Source: Lachnospiraceae bacterium
GTDB taxonomy: Bacteria > Bacillota > Clostridia > Lachnospirales > Lachnospiraceae
Length of the DNA: 64,000 nt
NCBI GenBank assembly: GCA_029006155.1
Contig: JAQXGF010000027.1
Coordinates: 118,491-182,490, forward strand
Reading direction: 5' to 3'
The notes below the pieces were generated by a model. The model was given only the letters and a program-made list of their open reading frames with translations. It did not search any database and was not told the DNA's origin. The translations under genes and the position numbers were made by a program. Shown piece by piece: positions 40,211-50,356 of this stretch (position 1 is the first letter of the stretch; each line of letters begins with the position of its first letter).

Positions 40211-42856
40211 ATGATGCCAGAAAAGATCGTTTTGATAGATGGCCACAGCATTTTGAACCGTGCATTTTACGGGCTTCCGATGCTGACCAACAGCGAGGGA
40301 AAGCATACCAATGCCGTGTATGGCTTTCTCAATATTATGTTTAAAGTGCTTGAGGAGGAGCAGGCGGATTATGTGGCGGTCGCCTTTGACCTGCATGCGC
40401 CGACCTTCCGGCATAAGATGTACGAGGCATATAAGGGGACGCGCAAGCCGATGCCGGAGGAGCTGCGCGAACAGGTGCCGCTGATGAAGGAAATGCTCGG
40501 GGCGATGCACATTCCGGTCATGTCCTTAGAAGGCTATGAGGCGGATGACATCTTAGGCACGGTCTCCCGACAGATGGAGCGGGCGGGACTTTCGGTATCG
40601 ATCGTATCAGGGGACCGGGACCTGCTGCAGCTGGCTACTGAGAAGATTCAGATCCGGATTCCGAAGACAAAAGCGACCGGGACAGAGATCGAGGACTATT
40701 ATGCCGAGCAGGTAAAAGAAAAATATCAGGTGACGCCGACGCAGTTCATTGATCTGAAGGCATTGATGGGCGATACGAGTGATAATATTCCGGGGGTGCC
40801 GGGGATCGGGGAAAAGACGGCGACGAAGATCATTGTGCAGTACGGTTCGATTGAGGAGGCATATGCGCATGTGGATGAGATCACGCCGGCCCGTGCGCGG
40901 GAATCTCTGCGGAATCATTATGATCTGGCGCAGATGAGCAAGACGCTGGCGACGATTGATCTGCAGGTGCCGTTTACTCTGGATCAGGCGGCTGCGCGGA
41001 TCGAGCATCTGTATACACCGGAGGCACTGGCGCTGTGCCGTCGGCTCGAATTTAAAAATCTGCTCGGACGGTTCACTTCCGTACAGGAGGAGCCGCAGGA
41101 GAGCGAGGAGACATATGAATGGGTCAGCGACCTTTCGCGGGCGGAAGAAGTACTCGCCGGGCTTTCGGGAGCACGTGCAGCATTCCAGCTGATCTTTGGC
41201 GAGGATGGCACGCTCTTAGGTGCGGCAGTCAGCAAAAAGGAGCGGGAGGCAGTCTTTCTCGCCTGTGAGGGCTTTTTGACAGAGGCATATTTGACGACGA
41301 AGCTTGCCGAGACAATCCATAGTATGAAGCAGGCTGTCACGATTGACCTGAAGCCGCAACTGGTTCTGCTGCAGGTTTCAAGGCAGGATGCCACGTTTTT
41401 TGACGCGGCGATCGCGGCGTATCTGCTGAACCCGTTAAAGGGAAGTTATGAGGCGGAAGATCTGGCACGGGATTATCTGGGCTGGATGGTGCCGTCCAGA
41501 GCGGAGCTGCTCGGAAAGATGCCGCTGCAGCAGGCAGCCGGAGAGCAGCGGGAAGCCTTCTTGCGCTATGTCTGCCGGATGGCGGCGGTTGCATATCAGG
41601 CGCTTCCGGTGCTGGAGGAACGCCTGCGCGCGGAGGATATGGAACCGCTCTTTACAGATGTGGAGATGCCGCTCGTCTTTACCCTGCGTCATATGGAAGA
41701 TGCGGGGATCGGGGTAGAGCGGGAGGCGCTCGCATCCTATGGCAGTCAGCTGGCTGGCCGGATCGAGGAGCTGGAGCGCCAGATCAGCGAGGAAGCCGGG
41801 GAGGCATTTAATATCAACTCGCCAAAACAGCTCGGTGTGATTTTATTTGAGAAGTTGCAGCTGCCGCACGGGAAAAAGACGAAAACCGGATATTCGACAG
41901 CGGCGGATGTTCTGGAAAAGCTGGCGGTCGATTATCCGATCGTGGCGCACATTCTGGAATACCGGCAGCTGACCAAACTGAAATCGACCTACGCGGACGG
42001 GCTGGCGAATTACATCGCAGCGGATGGACGGATTCACGGCAAATTCCATCAGACGATTACGGCGACCGGACGCTTAAGCAGCACGGAGCCGAACCTGCAG
42101 AATATCCCGATCCGGATGGAGCTTGGCCGTCTGATCCGGAAAGTCTTTGTGCCAAAGCCGGGATTCGTCTTTCTGGATGCGGACTACTCGCAGATCGAGC
42201 TGCGCGTGCTGGCACATTTATCCGGAGATGAAATGCTCATTCAGGCTTACCAGGATGCGCAGGACATCCACACGATTACAGCTTCTCAGGTCTTTCATGT
42301 AAAGCCCGAGGAGGTGACACCGCTGCTTCGCCGGAATGCGAAGGCGGTCAACTTTGGAATTGTGTACGGGATCAGTTCTTTTGGCCTCAGCCAGGATCTG
42401 AGTATCACGCGCAAGGAAGCACAGGAGTATATTGAACAGTATTTTAAGACCTATCCGGGAATCAAACAGTTTCTGGATCAGGCCGTGGCGGATGCGAAGG
42501 AAAAAGGCTATGTGACGACGATGTTCGGGCGGAGACGCCCGGTGCCGGAGCTGAAGTCCTCGAACTTCATGCAGCGTTCGTTCGGGGAACGTGTGGCGAT
42601 GAATGCACCGATTCAGGGCACTGCAGCGGATATCATCAAGATCGCAATGATCCGTGTGGATGAAGCACTGCGGGCAGCGGGGATGAAGTCCCGGTTGATT
42701 TTGCAGGTGCACGACGAACTGCTCATCGAGACGGCTAGGGAGGAGCTGCCACAGGTCGAAAAGCTGCTTCGGGACGAGATGATGCATGCCGCCAATCTGC
42801 GGGTAAAGCTGGAGGTGGATGTGCATTCCGGCAAAGACTGGTATGAGGCAAAGTAG
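40211..42856 (+). CDS. polA: DNA polymerase I
   Basis: The 881-residue protein has the 5'-3' exonuclease domain (about 1-295, with ADDILGT and SGDRDLLQL), a 3'-5' exonuclease-like domain (about 310-480) and the polymerase domain (about 500-881) with DADYSQIELRVLAHLSGD, RRNAKAVNFGIVYG and VHDELLIE. The proofreading motif DxE is missing (the equivalent strand reads AAFQLIFG), so the middle domain is structural only, as in many Firmicutes. The start at 40211 has AAAGGA ahead of it; the frame is open much further upstream through overlapping sequence of the previous gene. Confidence 0.96.
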   Translation: MMPEKIVLIDGHSILNRAFYGLPMLTNSEGKHTNAVYGFLNIMFKVLEEEQADYVAVAFDLHAPTFRHKMYEAYKGTRKPMPEELREQVPLMKEMLGAMHIPVMSLEGYEADDILGTVSRQMERAGLSVSIVSGDRDLLQLATEKIQIRIPKTKATGTEIEDYYAEQVKEKYQVTPTQFIDLKALMGDTSDNIPGVPGIGEKTATKIIVQYGSIEEAYAHVDEITPARARESLRNHYDLAQMSKTLATIDLQVPFTLDQAAARIEHLYTPEALALCRRLEFKNLLGRFTSVQEEPQESEETYEWVSDLSRAEEVLAGLSGARAAFQLIFGEDGTLLGAAVSKKEREAVFLACEGFLTEAYLTTKLAETIHSMKQAVTIDLKPQLVLLQVSRQDATFFDAAIAAYLLNPLKGSYEAEDLARDYLGWMVPSRAELLGKMPLQQAAGEQREAFLRYVCRMAAVAYQALPVLEERLRAEDMEPLFTDVEMPLVFTLRHMEDAGIGVEREALASYGSQLAGRIEELERQISEEAGEAFNINSPKQLGVILFEKLQLPHGKKTKTGYSTAADVLEKLAVDYPIVAHILEYRQLTKLKSTYADGLANYIAADGRIHGKFHQTITATGRLSSTEPNLQNIPIRMELGRLIRKVFVPKPGFVFLDADYSQIELRVLAHLSGDEMLIQAYQDAQDIHTITASQVFHVKPEEVTPLLRRNAKAVNFGIVYGISSFGLSQDLSITRKEAQEYIEQYFKTYPGIKQFLDQAVADAKEKGYVTTMFGRRRPVPELKSSNFMQRSFGERVAMNAPIQGTAADIIKIAMIRVDEALRAAGMKSRLILQVHDELLIETAREELPQVEKLLRDEMMHAANLRVKLEVDVHSGKDWYEAK

Positions 42857-42911
42857 TCACACAAAATGAGGATTGCAACACACTCTGGCATCAGAGAAGG
42901 GAAGGATAGCG

Positions 42912-43517
42912 ATGAAGGTACTTGGGATTACCGGAGGCGTCGGCGCCGGGAAAAGTACGGTGCTGGCATATCTGGAAGAGCACTACGGCGCACGTGTCAT
43001 TCAGGCCGACGAGGTCGGACATCTGCTGCAGCAGCCGGGTGAGAGCTGCTATCGCAGGATCGTGGAACTGTTCGGACCGGTGGTTTTAAATGCAGACGGG
43101 ACGATCAGCCGCCCACAGCTTGGCGCGATCGTCTATGCAGATCCGCAGAAAATGGCGCGGCTGAATGCGATCATGCATCCGTCCATCCGGCGCTGGATCA
43201 AGGCGGAGGTCGAAGCGGAGCAAAAAAGAGGACGCGTGCCATTTGTGACGATCGAGGCGGCACTTCTTCTGGAGGATCACTATGATGAGATCTGTGATGA
43301 GATCTGGTACATTCATGCGGATGACGCGGTGCGGATCAGACGGCTGATGGAGAGCCGTGGCTATTCGGAGGAAAAGTGCCGCAGCATCATGGCGAATCAG
43401 AAAAAAGAATCCGATTTCCGGGCGGCCTGTCAATTGGTGATTGACAACAGTAGTGATATTGTGCAAAATACATATGAACAAATGGATAAAGGACTGAGAG
43501 AACATGGATTTCTGTAG
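42912..43517 (+). CDS. coaE: Dephospho-CoA kinase
   Basis: 201 residues with the P-loop GGVGAGKST (about 8-16) and the ADEVGH motif; it phosphorylates dephospho-CoA in the last step of coenzyme A synthesis. AGGGAAGG precedes the ATG at 42912. The polA-coaE order is common in Firmicutes. Its end overlaps the next gene by 14 bases. Confidence 0.95.
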   Translation: MKVLGITGGVGAGKSTVLAYLEEHYGARVIQADEVGHLLQQPGESCYRRIVELFGPVVLNADGTISRPQLGAIVYADPQKMARLNAIMHPSIRRWIKAEVEAEQKRGRVPFVTIEAALLLEDHYDEICDEIWYIHADDAVRIRRLMESRGYSEEKCRSIMANQKKESDFRAACQLVIDNSSDIVQNTYEQMDKGLREHGFL

Positions 43518-44301
43518 TATTGCCAGCGGAAGCAGCGGGAACTGCATTTTTGTAGGGACGGATCATACCAGTGTGCTGATTGACGCGGGCATCAGCGGGA
43601 AACGCGTGACGGAAGGGCTGCACGCGATCGACCGCGATCCGAAGGAGCTTGACGCGATACTGATCACGCATGAGCACTCGGATCATATCAAAGGACTTGG
43701 CGTGCTGGCCAGAAAATATGGGATACCGGTGTATTCGACGCAGGGGACGATCCACACGATGCTGGAGCAGAATATGCTCGGCAAGGTGGACAGCTCCTTG
43801 TTTCATACCGTTGCACCGGATGTCCGGTTTGAGATCGGGGAGCTTGGAGTACTTCCGTTCCGGGTCTCGCATGATGCGGCGGAGCCGGTGGCCTATCGGT
43901 TCAGCTGCGAGGAGAAGTCCGTAGCGGTGGCGACGGACCTTGGATATTATGATGATTATATCATCGATCACCTTAAGGGGCTGGATGCGGTGCTGATCGA
44001 GTCGAACCATGACATCAATATGCTGCAGGTCGGTTCCTACCCATACTATCTGAAGCAGCGTATTCTGGGGCGGAAGGGACACCTTTCGAACGACAATGCC
44101 GGACGGCTGCTCGGTGAGATTCTGAACGACCGGATGAAGGCAGTCATGCTCGGACATCTGAGCCGGGAGAACAATTATGAGGCACTTGCGATGGCGACGG
44201 TCTGCACAGAGATCACGGATGGAGATAATCCGTATAAGGCAACGGATTTTCCGATCCAGATCGCAAAGCGGGACGAGCCGTCGGAGTTGATAGCCGTGTG
44301 A
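43504..44301 (+). CDS. MBL-fold metallohydrolase, YycJ/WalJ-like
   Basis: 265 residues. Starts MDFCSIASGSSGNC and has the metal motif THEHSDH (about 57-63), HDAAEP and the later SNHD, typical of the YycJ/WalJ group of beta-lactamase-fold exonuclease-like enzymes. In Bacillus walJ is linked to the WalKR regulon and chromosome maintenance. Here it follows coaE by overlap. Confidence 0.88.
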   Translation: MDFCSIASGSSGNCIFVGTDHTSVLIDAGISGKRVTEGLHAIDRDPKELDAILITHEHSDHIKGLGVLARKYGIPVYSTQGTIHTMLEQNMLGKVDSSLFHTVAPDVRFEIGELGVLPFRVSHDAAEPVAYRFSCEEKSVAVATDLGYYDDYIIDHLKGLDAVLIESNHDINMLQVGSYPYYLKQRILGRKGHLSNDNAGRLLGEILNDRMKAVMLGHLSRENNYEALAMATVCTEITDGDNPYKATDFPIQIAKRDEPSELIAV

Positions 44302-44364
44302 TACACGGACAAAAGAAGAGCGGGATATCCCGCGGACCCCGAGACAGGGAGAAAAGGAGACAGC

Positions 44365-44637
44365 ATGAAGAAAACAATTATTACTGTAGTAGGAAAGGAT
44401 ACCGTGGGAATTATCGCGAAGGTGTGCACCTATCTGGCGGAGAACAACGTCAATATTCTGGATATTTCCCAGACGATTGTACAGGGGTATTTCAATATGA
44501 TGATGGTGACGGATGCGACGAAATGTGAAAAGTCCGCATCTCAGATTGCGGATGAGCTGGAAGCAGTCGGCAAAGAGATCGGAGTTTCCATTCTCTGTCA
44601 GCACGAAGACATTTTCAACATGATGCATCGGATCTGA
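44365..44637 (+). CDS. ACT-domain protein (UPF0237)
   Basis: 90 residues forming a double ACT-like fold (VVGKDTVGIIAKVCTYLAEN). ACT domains bind small ligands such as amino acids. It always neighbours UPF0210 in many Firmicutes, as here, 9 bases before it. AAAAGGAGAC precedes the ATG. Confidence 0.9.
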   Translation: MKKTIITVVGKDTVGIIAKVCTYLAENNVNILDISQTIVQGYFNMMMVTDATKCEKSASQIADELEAVGKEIGVSILCQHEDIFNMMHRI

Positions 44638-44646
44638 GGTGGGGAC

Positions 44647-46011
44647 ATGATTAATTTATACGAAGTACGAGAGACAAACGACATGATCACGCAGGAGAAC
44701 CTGGATGTGCGTACGATTACGCTTGGTATCAGCCTGCTTGACTGCATCACGGATGATCTGGAAAAACTCAATGAAAATATTTACCGGAAGATCACAACGG
44801 TGGCAAAAGACCTGGTATCGACCGGAGAGGACATCGAGCGCGAGTTCGGAATTCCGATTGTAAATAAGCGGATTTCCGTCACACCGATCGCACTCGTAGG
44901 CGGAAGTGCCTGCAAATGTCCGGAGGACTTTGTGACGATCGCAAAGACGCTGGACCGTGCGGCAAAGACCGTCGGTGTCAATTTCCTCGGCGGCTATTCT
45001 GTACTCGTATCAAAAGGGATGACGAAAGCAGATGAATATCTGATCCGTTCGATTCCGGAAGCGCTTGCGACGACCGATTTTGTCTGCAGTTCTGTCAATG
45101 TCGGTTCGACAAAATGCGGCATCGATATGGATGCCGTACGGCTGCTCGGCGATGTGATTCTGCAGGCAGCTGAACTGACGAAGGAAAATGATTCGCTTGG
45201 CTGTGCGAAGCTCGTTGTATTCTGTAATGCACCGGATGATAACCCGTTCATGGCAGGAGCCTTCCACGGAGTGACCGAGGCGGATGCGATCATCAACGTC
45301 GGCGTCAGCGGACCGGGCGTTGTAAAGCATGCCCTGGAATCCGTGCGTGGCAGCAGCTTCGAGGTGCTCTGCGAGACGATCAAGAAGACGGCATTTAAAG
45401 TCACCCGTGTCGGACAGCTGGTCGCACAGGAGGCGTCCAAACGCCTTGGCGTACCGTTCGGTATCGTGGATCTTTCTCTTGCACCGACTCCGGCGATCGG
45501 AGACAGTGTGGCAGATATTCTCTGTGAGATCGGTCTGGAATACGCAGGCGCACCGGGGACGACTGCAGCACTGGCGCTTCTGAATGACCAGGTAAAGAAG
45601 GGCGGCGTCATGGCTTCTTCTTACGTTGGCGGACTGAGTGGTGCATTTATTCCGGTCAGCGAGGATCAGGGTATGATCGACGCGGTGAAGGCCGGTGCGC
45701 TGACGATCGAGAAGCTCGAGGCGATGACCTGTGTCTGCTCTGTGGGACTGGATATGATCGCAATCCCGGGTGACACAAAAGCGACGACGATTTCCGGTAT
45801 CATCGCAGATGAGATGGCGATCGGTATGGTGAACCAGAAGACGACGGCGGTCCGTGTCATTCCGGTCATCGGCAAGAAGGTCGGAGAGACCGTAGAGTTC
45901 GGTGGACTGCTCGGCTATGCACCGATCATGCCGGTCAATTCCTTCTCCTGCGACGCATTTGTAAACCGTAAGGGACGGATCCCGGCTCCGATCCACAGCT
46001 TTAAAAACTAA
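44647..46011 (+). CDS. UPF0210 (PFL family) protein
   Basis: The 454-residue protein matches the UPF0210 family over its full length ([14 protein letters not shown]..., [39 protein letters not shown]). It is structurally related to glycyl-radical enzymes but the radical loop is not assignable here; function remains unsettled. Co-transcribed with the UPF0237 ACT protein, suggesting ligand-controlled activity. Confidence 0.9.
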   Translation: MINLYEVRETNDMITQENLDVRTITLGISLLDCITDDLEKLNENIYRKITTVAKDLVSTGEDIEREFGIPIVNKRISVTPIALVGGSACKCPEDFVTIAKTLDRAAKTVGVNFLGGYSVLVSKGMTKADEYLIRSIPEALATTDFVCSSVNVGSTKCGIDMDAVRLLGDVILQAAELTKENDSLGCAKLVVFCNAPDDNPFMAGAFHGVTEADAIINVGVSGPGVVKHALESVRGSSFEVLCETIKKTAFKVTRVGQLVAQEASKRLGVPFGIVDLSLAPTPAIGDSVADILCEIGLEYAGAPGTTAALALLNDQVKKGGVMASSYVGGLSGAFIPVSEDQGMIDAVKAGALTIEKLEAMTCVCSVGLDMIAIPGDTKATTISGIIADEMAIGMVNQKTTAVRVIPVIGKKVGETVEFGGLLGYAPIMPVNSFSCDAFVNRKGRIPAPIHSFKN

Positions 46012-46068
46012 GAAACACGAACTTTATGAAAAAATTATGAAAGTATTATTAAGACTGCGTGAAAAGCA

Positions 46069-46097
46069 TTGACCGGCAAACAGAAACTTGTTATTAT
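46069..46097 (+). promoter_or_regulatory. Predicted promoter of the NlpC/P60 hydrolase gene
   Basis: TTGACC (46069-46074), 17 bases, TATTAT (46092-46097), 54 bases before the start codon. Confidence 0.7.
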
Positions 46098-46151
46098 TTG
46101 TTAGCATATATGCAATACTTTTGTAACAAATAAGAAGGAGGCGAAGGTTTC

Positions 46152-47513
46152 ATGAAGAAAGGGCTGTCAAAAGCGGTTTCGTTTTGCATGATGCTTGGAT
46201 TGCTGGCACAGAGCGTGTACATTCCGGCGATGGCAGAGGAAGCCACGACAGAGATAGCAGCTGAATCGGATACAGATACCTCTCTGGTTGGGACACTGGC
46301 ATTTGCGCAGTGTGAAGAATATATCAATATCCGGGAGTCAGCAAGCACAGACAGCGCCGTTACGGCAAAGATTTACAACAATGGCTCCGCGACCATCGAG
46401 GAGCAGGACGGAGACTGGTATAAGATCCGTTCCGGTAATGCGGAAGGGTATGTAAAGGCAGAGTATTTTGTGACAGGGGAGGCTGCAGACGCAGTTGCAC
46501 AGAAGGCTGCCTATAATGTAGCGATGGTACATCCGACGGATTTGAATATCCGTTCCGATGCGAATGAGGACAGCGAGGTGCTCGCTACCGCGCACGAGAA
46601 GGACGAGCTGGAAGTCGTTGCATGGGATGGCGACTGGATGAAGGTCGCATTAGGGGGAGATGTTTACGGATATGTCAATGCCTACTATGTAGATTATAAG
46701 ACGTATTATCCGACAGCGGAGACGATCGAGGAAGAGCAGGCCAGACTGAATGCAGAGCAGGAGGCAGCAGAAGCGGCGAATTATGAGGCATCCGATGAGG
46801 CGGCAGAGACATTGCCGGAGGAAACTTACGAGGAGCCGATATCTGAAGAGCCGACTGCAGATGATTCTTCCTATACAGAGGATCCGTCTTACGCAGATGG
46901 TTCGGATGAGACGACGTGGACAGAAGCACCTGCAACCGACGAGACCGTATGGACCGAGGCACCGGAAACGGATGCACCATACACGGAAGCACCGCAGACA
47001 GATGGAACGACATGGACGGAAGCGCCGGAGACGGACGCACCGTATACCGAGGCACCGGAGACAGACGCACCGTATACCGAGGCACCGGAGACTGATGCGC
47101 CATATACGGAAGTACCTGAGACCGAAGCACCGGCTACGGAGGCACCTTCGACGTCGGGCGTTGGTCAGCAGATTGCGGACTTTGCAGTACAGTATGTCGG
47201 AAATCCATACGTATGGGGCGGGACAAGCCTGACCGAAGGAGCGGACTGCTCCGGATTCGTACAGACGGTATTTGCGAACTTTGGACTGTACCTGTCCAGA
47301 ACCGCAGAGTCCCAGTCTTACGGTGGCACATCCATCAGCCTTGACAATCTGCAGCCGGGCGATTTGCTGTTCTATAATTCGACCGGAAGCATCGACCATG
47401 TAGCGATCTACATCGGCGGTGGACAGATCGTACACGCGGCAAACTCCAGCAAGGGAATCATCATTTCCAATGCATATTATCAGACACCGGTTTGCGCGCG
47501 GAGATACTGCTAG
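46152..47513 (+). CDS. Secreted SH3-NlpC/P60 peptidoglycan endopeptidase
   Basis: The 453-residue protein has a signal peptide (cleavage after AMA near residue 28), two SH3b cell-wall domains (about 50-108 and 120-180), an acidic linker, a repeat region of TEAPETDAPY units (about 250-330) and a C-terminal NlpC/P60 domain. The catalytic Cys is residue 366 (ADCSGFV) and His is residue 416 (DHVAIYI). It would cut stem-peptide bonds in the wall. AAGGAGGCG precedes the ATG. Confidence 0.93.
   Translation: MKKGLSKAVSFCMMLGLLAQSVYIPAMAEEATTEIAAESDTDTSLVGTLAFAQCEEYINIRESASTDSAVTAKIYNNGSATIEEQDGDWYKIRSGNAEGYVKAEYFVTGEAADAVAQKAAYNVAMVHPTDLNIRSDANEDSEVLATAHEKDELEVVAWDGDWMKVALGGDVYGYVNAYYVDYKTYYPTAETIEEEQARLNAEQEAAEAANYEASDEAAETLPEETYEEPISEEPTADDSSYTEDPSYADGSDETTWTEAPATDETVWTEAPETDAPYTEAPQTDGTTWTEAPETDAPYTEAPETDAPYTEAPETDAPYTEVPETEAPATEAPSTSGVGQQIADFAVQYVGNPYVWGGTSLTEGADCSGFVQTVFANFGLYLSRTAESQSYGGTSISLDNLQPGDLLFYNSTGSIDHVAIYIGGGQIVHAANSSKGIIISNAYYQTPVCARRYC
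46918..47150 (+). repeat. In-frame decapeptide repeats in the hydrolase linker
   Basis: About eight imperfect 30-base units encode variants of TEAPETDAPY. Near-identical copies at 47020-47090 could allow copy-number change by slippage. Confidence 0.8.
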
Positions 47514-47614
47514 AGCCAGTTAAAGCATTTTGTAAATACGTTCTCTACGAGTGGACAGCATAAATGCACAGATACGACAGAACGCTGATGTGAAGTACAT
47601 AAAGTAAAATGGAA

Positions 47615-47660
47615 AATCCCTCTCAGAAAGTAAGCTGTGAGCTGCTTTCTGAGGGGGATT
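47615..47660. terminator. Bidirectional terminator-like hairpin between convergent genes
   Basis: A 16-bp stem (47615-47630 with 47645-47660) with one G-T pair separates the hydrolase gene from the convergent tmcAL gene. T-runs on both sides are weak. Confidence 0.65.
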
Positions 47661-47679
47661 TAAAATATATAAAAATAAT

Positions 47680-49014
47680 TTACTTTATTATAGTATCAAT
47701 TATCACCGGGCTCTTTTTATATTCCGGCACAAATTCCCGCCTATATTTATAGGAAGAAACTCCTTCATACCGGTGGGAGGCCAGAAAGTCCGTTCGCAGC
47801 ATTTCCAGAGCACAGGCGAGCGGATCCGGATGCCCGGCATAACAGTTTCTGAGAACCGTTTCCGCATCGGACGGTTTTGCGAGCAATGGAACCGTACCAG
47901 AATGCTTGAAGGCGTGCAGCAGGGGGCCGGCACTTTTTCGGAAGCCGAGCAGCCGTGCGTAGAAGACGGTACCGTTTGCCTGATAGCAGGAAAGCGTATC
48001 CTGCCGAATCCCGAGCAGAAGATGCAACAGTGCGCGCCGGATCCGGGCTTCCGTCAGTTGCCGCGTCTTTAAGAGGGCAGTGATCTCGGCAAAGGACTTT
48101 CCAATGCAGGAAAAGCGCAGGTTCCGGATGCGGTCTGAGAGCTCCGGAGAAATATCCAGGTATTCCGAAAAATCGGAGACGGTGAGCAGCTTTTCCGTGA
48201 GCAGTGGCAGGAAGTCATCTGCCGTAACCGGTGTACGTGCAGCGGTCAGGAAGCGTGACTGGCAGCTTTCCGGAATGTAGGAAAGCAGTGAGGTGTGATC
48301 GGTTTGCTTCGTCTGCATTTGTCCCTGGAGCGGATGCGGCAATAAGGCTTCCCGCAGCGCAGTCGCCGAGCAGAAAGCTTCCCCCAGAACCTCATCGTGA
48401 TAGCCGCTGCCCTGACGGAGGATCGGAAGCGGTGTGATCGAGGAAGCGCGCTGCTGCAGCGCCCGGCAGTATTCGAGTGCGAGAATATTATTTGGCATGG
48501 AGAGCTGCCGGAAAAGTTCCGTAGGCGAAACATCGCCACCTCTCAAAACAGCAGAAGCGTTGAGCGTTGCCGCCAGTGCTGCTGCGCGTGCCTGCGGAAA
48601 TGTCCGCCCTTCTTTTTGCTTTCTTCGCAGTACATCCTGATACACGGGCGGTTCCGAGACAAGAATCCCTGCAAGCTGGGAAAGCATTTTACGGTCGGCT
48701 GTCTCACTGCCGAAACACACGGCATCGATGCATCCCATCGCGTCAAGTATTCTAATCGCACCGCGGGCGAAATATTCTGCGCTTCCGGTCGCGTAGCAGA
48801 CGGGAAGTTCCAGCACGAGGTCTGCTCCGGAGAGCAGAGCCATCCGTGTCCGCGTATATTTGTCAAAGATTGCCGGAGCACCGCGCTGTACAAAATCCGG
48901 ACTCATCACGACTACGGCGTAGTCAGCGTCTGCCAGTTCCCGGGCCTTTTGGATATGGTACTGATGCCCGGTGTGAAGCGGGTTGTATTCTGCGATAATT
49001 CCGACGGTGCGCAT
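47680..49014 (-). CDS. tmcAL: tRNA(Met) cytidine acetate ligase
   Basis: 444 residues, with nucleotidyltransferase motif AEYNPLHTGHQYHI (HTGH near residues 15-18) and FDKYTRTRMALLSGADLVLELP. TmcAL acetylates the wobble cytidine of elongator tRNA-Met using acetate and ATP in Firmicutes. The start at 49014 has AAGGAGGAG; the longer frame has none. Acetate-producing pta-ackA lie divergently beside it, which is a sensible but unproven link. Confidence 0.92.
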   Translation of the reverse strand: MRTVGIIAEYNPLHTGHQYHIQKARELADADYAVVVMSPDFVQRGAPAIFDKYTRTRMALLSGADLVLELPVCYATGSAEYFARGAIRILDAMGCIDAVCFGSETADRKMLSQLAGILVSEPPVYQDVLRRKQKEGRTFPQARAAALAATLNASAVLRGGDVSPTELFRQLSMPNNILALEYCRALQQRASSITPLPILRQGSGYHDEVLGEAFCSATALREALLPHPLQGQMQTKQTDHTSLLSYIPESCQSRFLTAARTPVTADDFLPLLTEKLLTVSDFSEYLDISPELSDRIRNLRFSCIGKSFAEITALLKTRQLTEARIRRALLHLLLGIRQDTLSCYQANGTVFYARLLGFRKSAGPLLHAFKHSGTVPLLAKPSDAETVLRNCYAGHPDPLACALEMLRTDFLASHRYEGVSSYKYRREFVPEYKKSPVIIDTIIK

Positions 49015-49108
49015 ACGGATTGCTCCTCCTTTTTGTTTTCTTTTTAAAACAATGGCTGTAAACCTCATTTTAGCAGACAAAAAAGCCCTTCGCAATGCAA
49101 ATTTCATC

Positions 49109-49137
49109 TTGTCCGCTGTAAGAATTTGGGTTATAAT
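49109..49137 (+). promoter_or_regulatory. Predicted promoter of pta
   Basis: TTGTCC (49109-49114), 17 bases, TATAAT (49132-49137); about 90 bases before the pta start. Confidence 0.75.
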
Positions 49138-49225
49138 CGGTATAGCTGAAAAAGATAGCCGTATTCTGCCATTGCGAAGCGATAGCAGGTGCGGTTACAA
49201 TACAAGCGAAAGGAGTCCATGAATC

Positions 49226-50221
49226 ATGGCAATTATTGATGTTCTGAAAGAGAAAGCAAAAGCAGACAAAAAGACGATTGTATTACCGGAGAGCGAAGAC
49301 AGAAGAACCTATGAGGCTGCCGCGAAGATCCTGAAGGAAGGCATCGCGAATATCATTCTGGTAGGTACGGATGAGGACGTGAAGAAGCACGGTGAGGGCC
49401 TTGACCTGACCGGCATTCAGGTAGTAGATCCGGCTACCTCTGACAAGACAGCAGCATATATTGACAAGCTCGTTGAGCTCAGATCCAAAAAGGGTATGAC
49501 TCCGGAGCAGGAAAAGGAGATCCTTCTGAACCAGTATCTCTACTATGGCGTCATGATGGTAAAGATGGGCGACGCAGACGGAATGGTTTCCGGTGCATGC
49601 CACTCTACCGCAGATACGTTAAGACCGTGCCTGCAGATCCTGAAGACGAAGCCGGGTACAAAGCTCGTATCCGCATTCTTCCTGATGGAAGTTCCAAACT
49701 GCGAGTTCGGCGAGAACGGCACATTCGTATTCGCTGACTGCGGACTGAACCAGGATCCGAATCCGGAAGAGCTGGCAGCGATCGCAGCATCCTCAGCAGA
49801 GTCCTTCCGTTCCCTCGTTGGCGCAGAGCCGAAGGTAGCATTCCTTTCCCATTCCACAAAGGGAAGTGCAAAGCATGCACTGGTAGACAAGGTCGTAGAG
49901 GCGACAAAGATCGCAAAGGAGCAGAATCCGGATCTCAAGCTCGACGGCGAGATGCAGCTTGACGCAGCGATCGTTCCGAGCGTAGGCGCAGCAAAGGCTC
50001 CGGGCAGCGAAGTAGCAGGCCATGCCAATGTCCTGATCTTCCCGAACCTGGATGCAGGCAACATCGGCTACAAGCTCGTTCAGAGACTGGCAAAGGCAGA
50101 AGCGTACGGCCCGGTTACCCAGGGTATCGCAGCTCCGGTCAATGACCTGTCCCGTGGATGCTCTGCAGACGATATCGTAGGCGTAGTAGCGATCACAGCT
50201 GTTCAGTGCCAGAACAAATAA
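49226..50221 (+). CDS. pta: Phosphate acetyltransferase
   Basis: 331 residues, the short form without regulatory N-terminal domain. The family stretches VLPESEDRRTYEAA, MVSGACHSTADTLRPCLQI and PGSEVAGHANVLIFPNLDAGN are present. It converts acetyl-CoA and phosphate to acetyl phosphate, feeding acetate kinase for ATP. AAAGGAG precedes the ATG. Codon use is strongly biased, as in highly expressed genes. Confidence 0.97.
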   Translation: MAIIDVLKEKAKADKKTIVLPESEDRRTYEAAAKILKEGIANIILVGTDEDVKKHGEGLDLTGIQVVDPATSDKTAAYIDKLVELRSKKGMTPEQEKEILLNQYLYYGVMMVKMGDADGMVSGACHSTADTLRPCLQILKTKPGTKLVSAFFLMEVPNCEFGENGTFVFADCGLNQDPNPEELAAIAASSAESFRSLVGAEPKVAFLSHSTKGSAKHALVDKVVEATKIAKEQNPDLKLDGEMQLDAAIVPSVGAAKAPGSEVAGHANVLIFPNLDAGNIGYKLVQRLAKAEAYGPVTQGIAAPVNDLSRGCSADDIVGVVAITAVQCQNK

Positions 50222-50256
50222 TCAAGATACATAGGCAGTAAATTCAGTAAAAGAGC

Positions 50257-50299
50257 AAAGCGGACATCCATGCTCCCCGCAAGGGCCGGTGTCCGCTTT
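50257..50299 (+). terminator. Hairpin between pta and ackA
   Basis: AAAGCGGACA (50257-50266) and TGTCCGCTTT (50290-50299) pair perfectly; only a weak pyrimidine stretch follows, so partial termination is likely. Confidence 0.6.
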
Positions 50300-50356
50300 C
50301 CTTCCTGTCCGGATTTCTTTCGGACAAAATTTAAAATGATCTAGGAGGATATAAAA

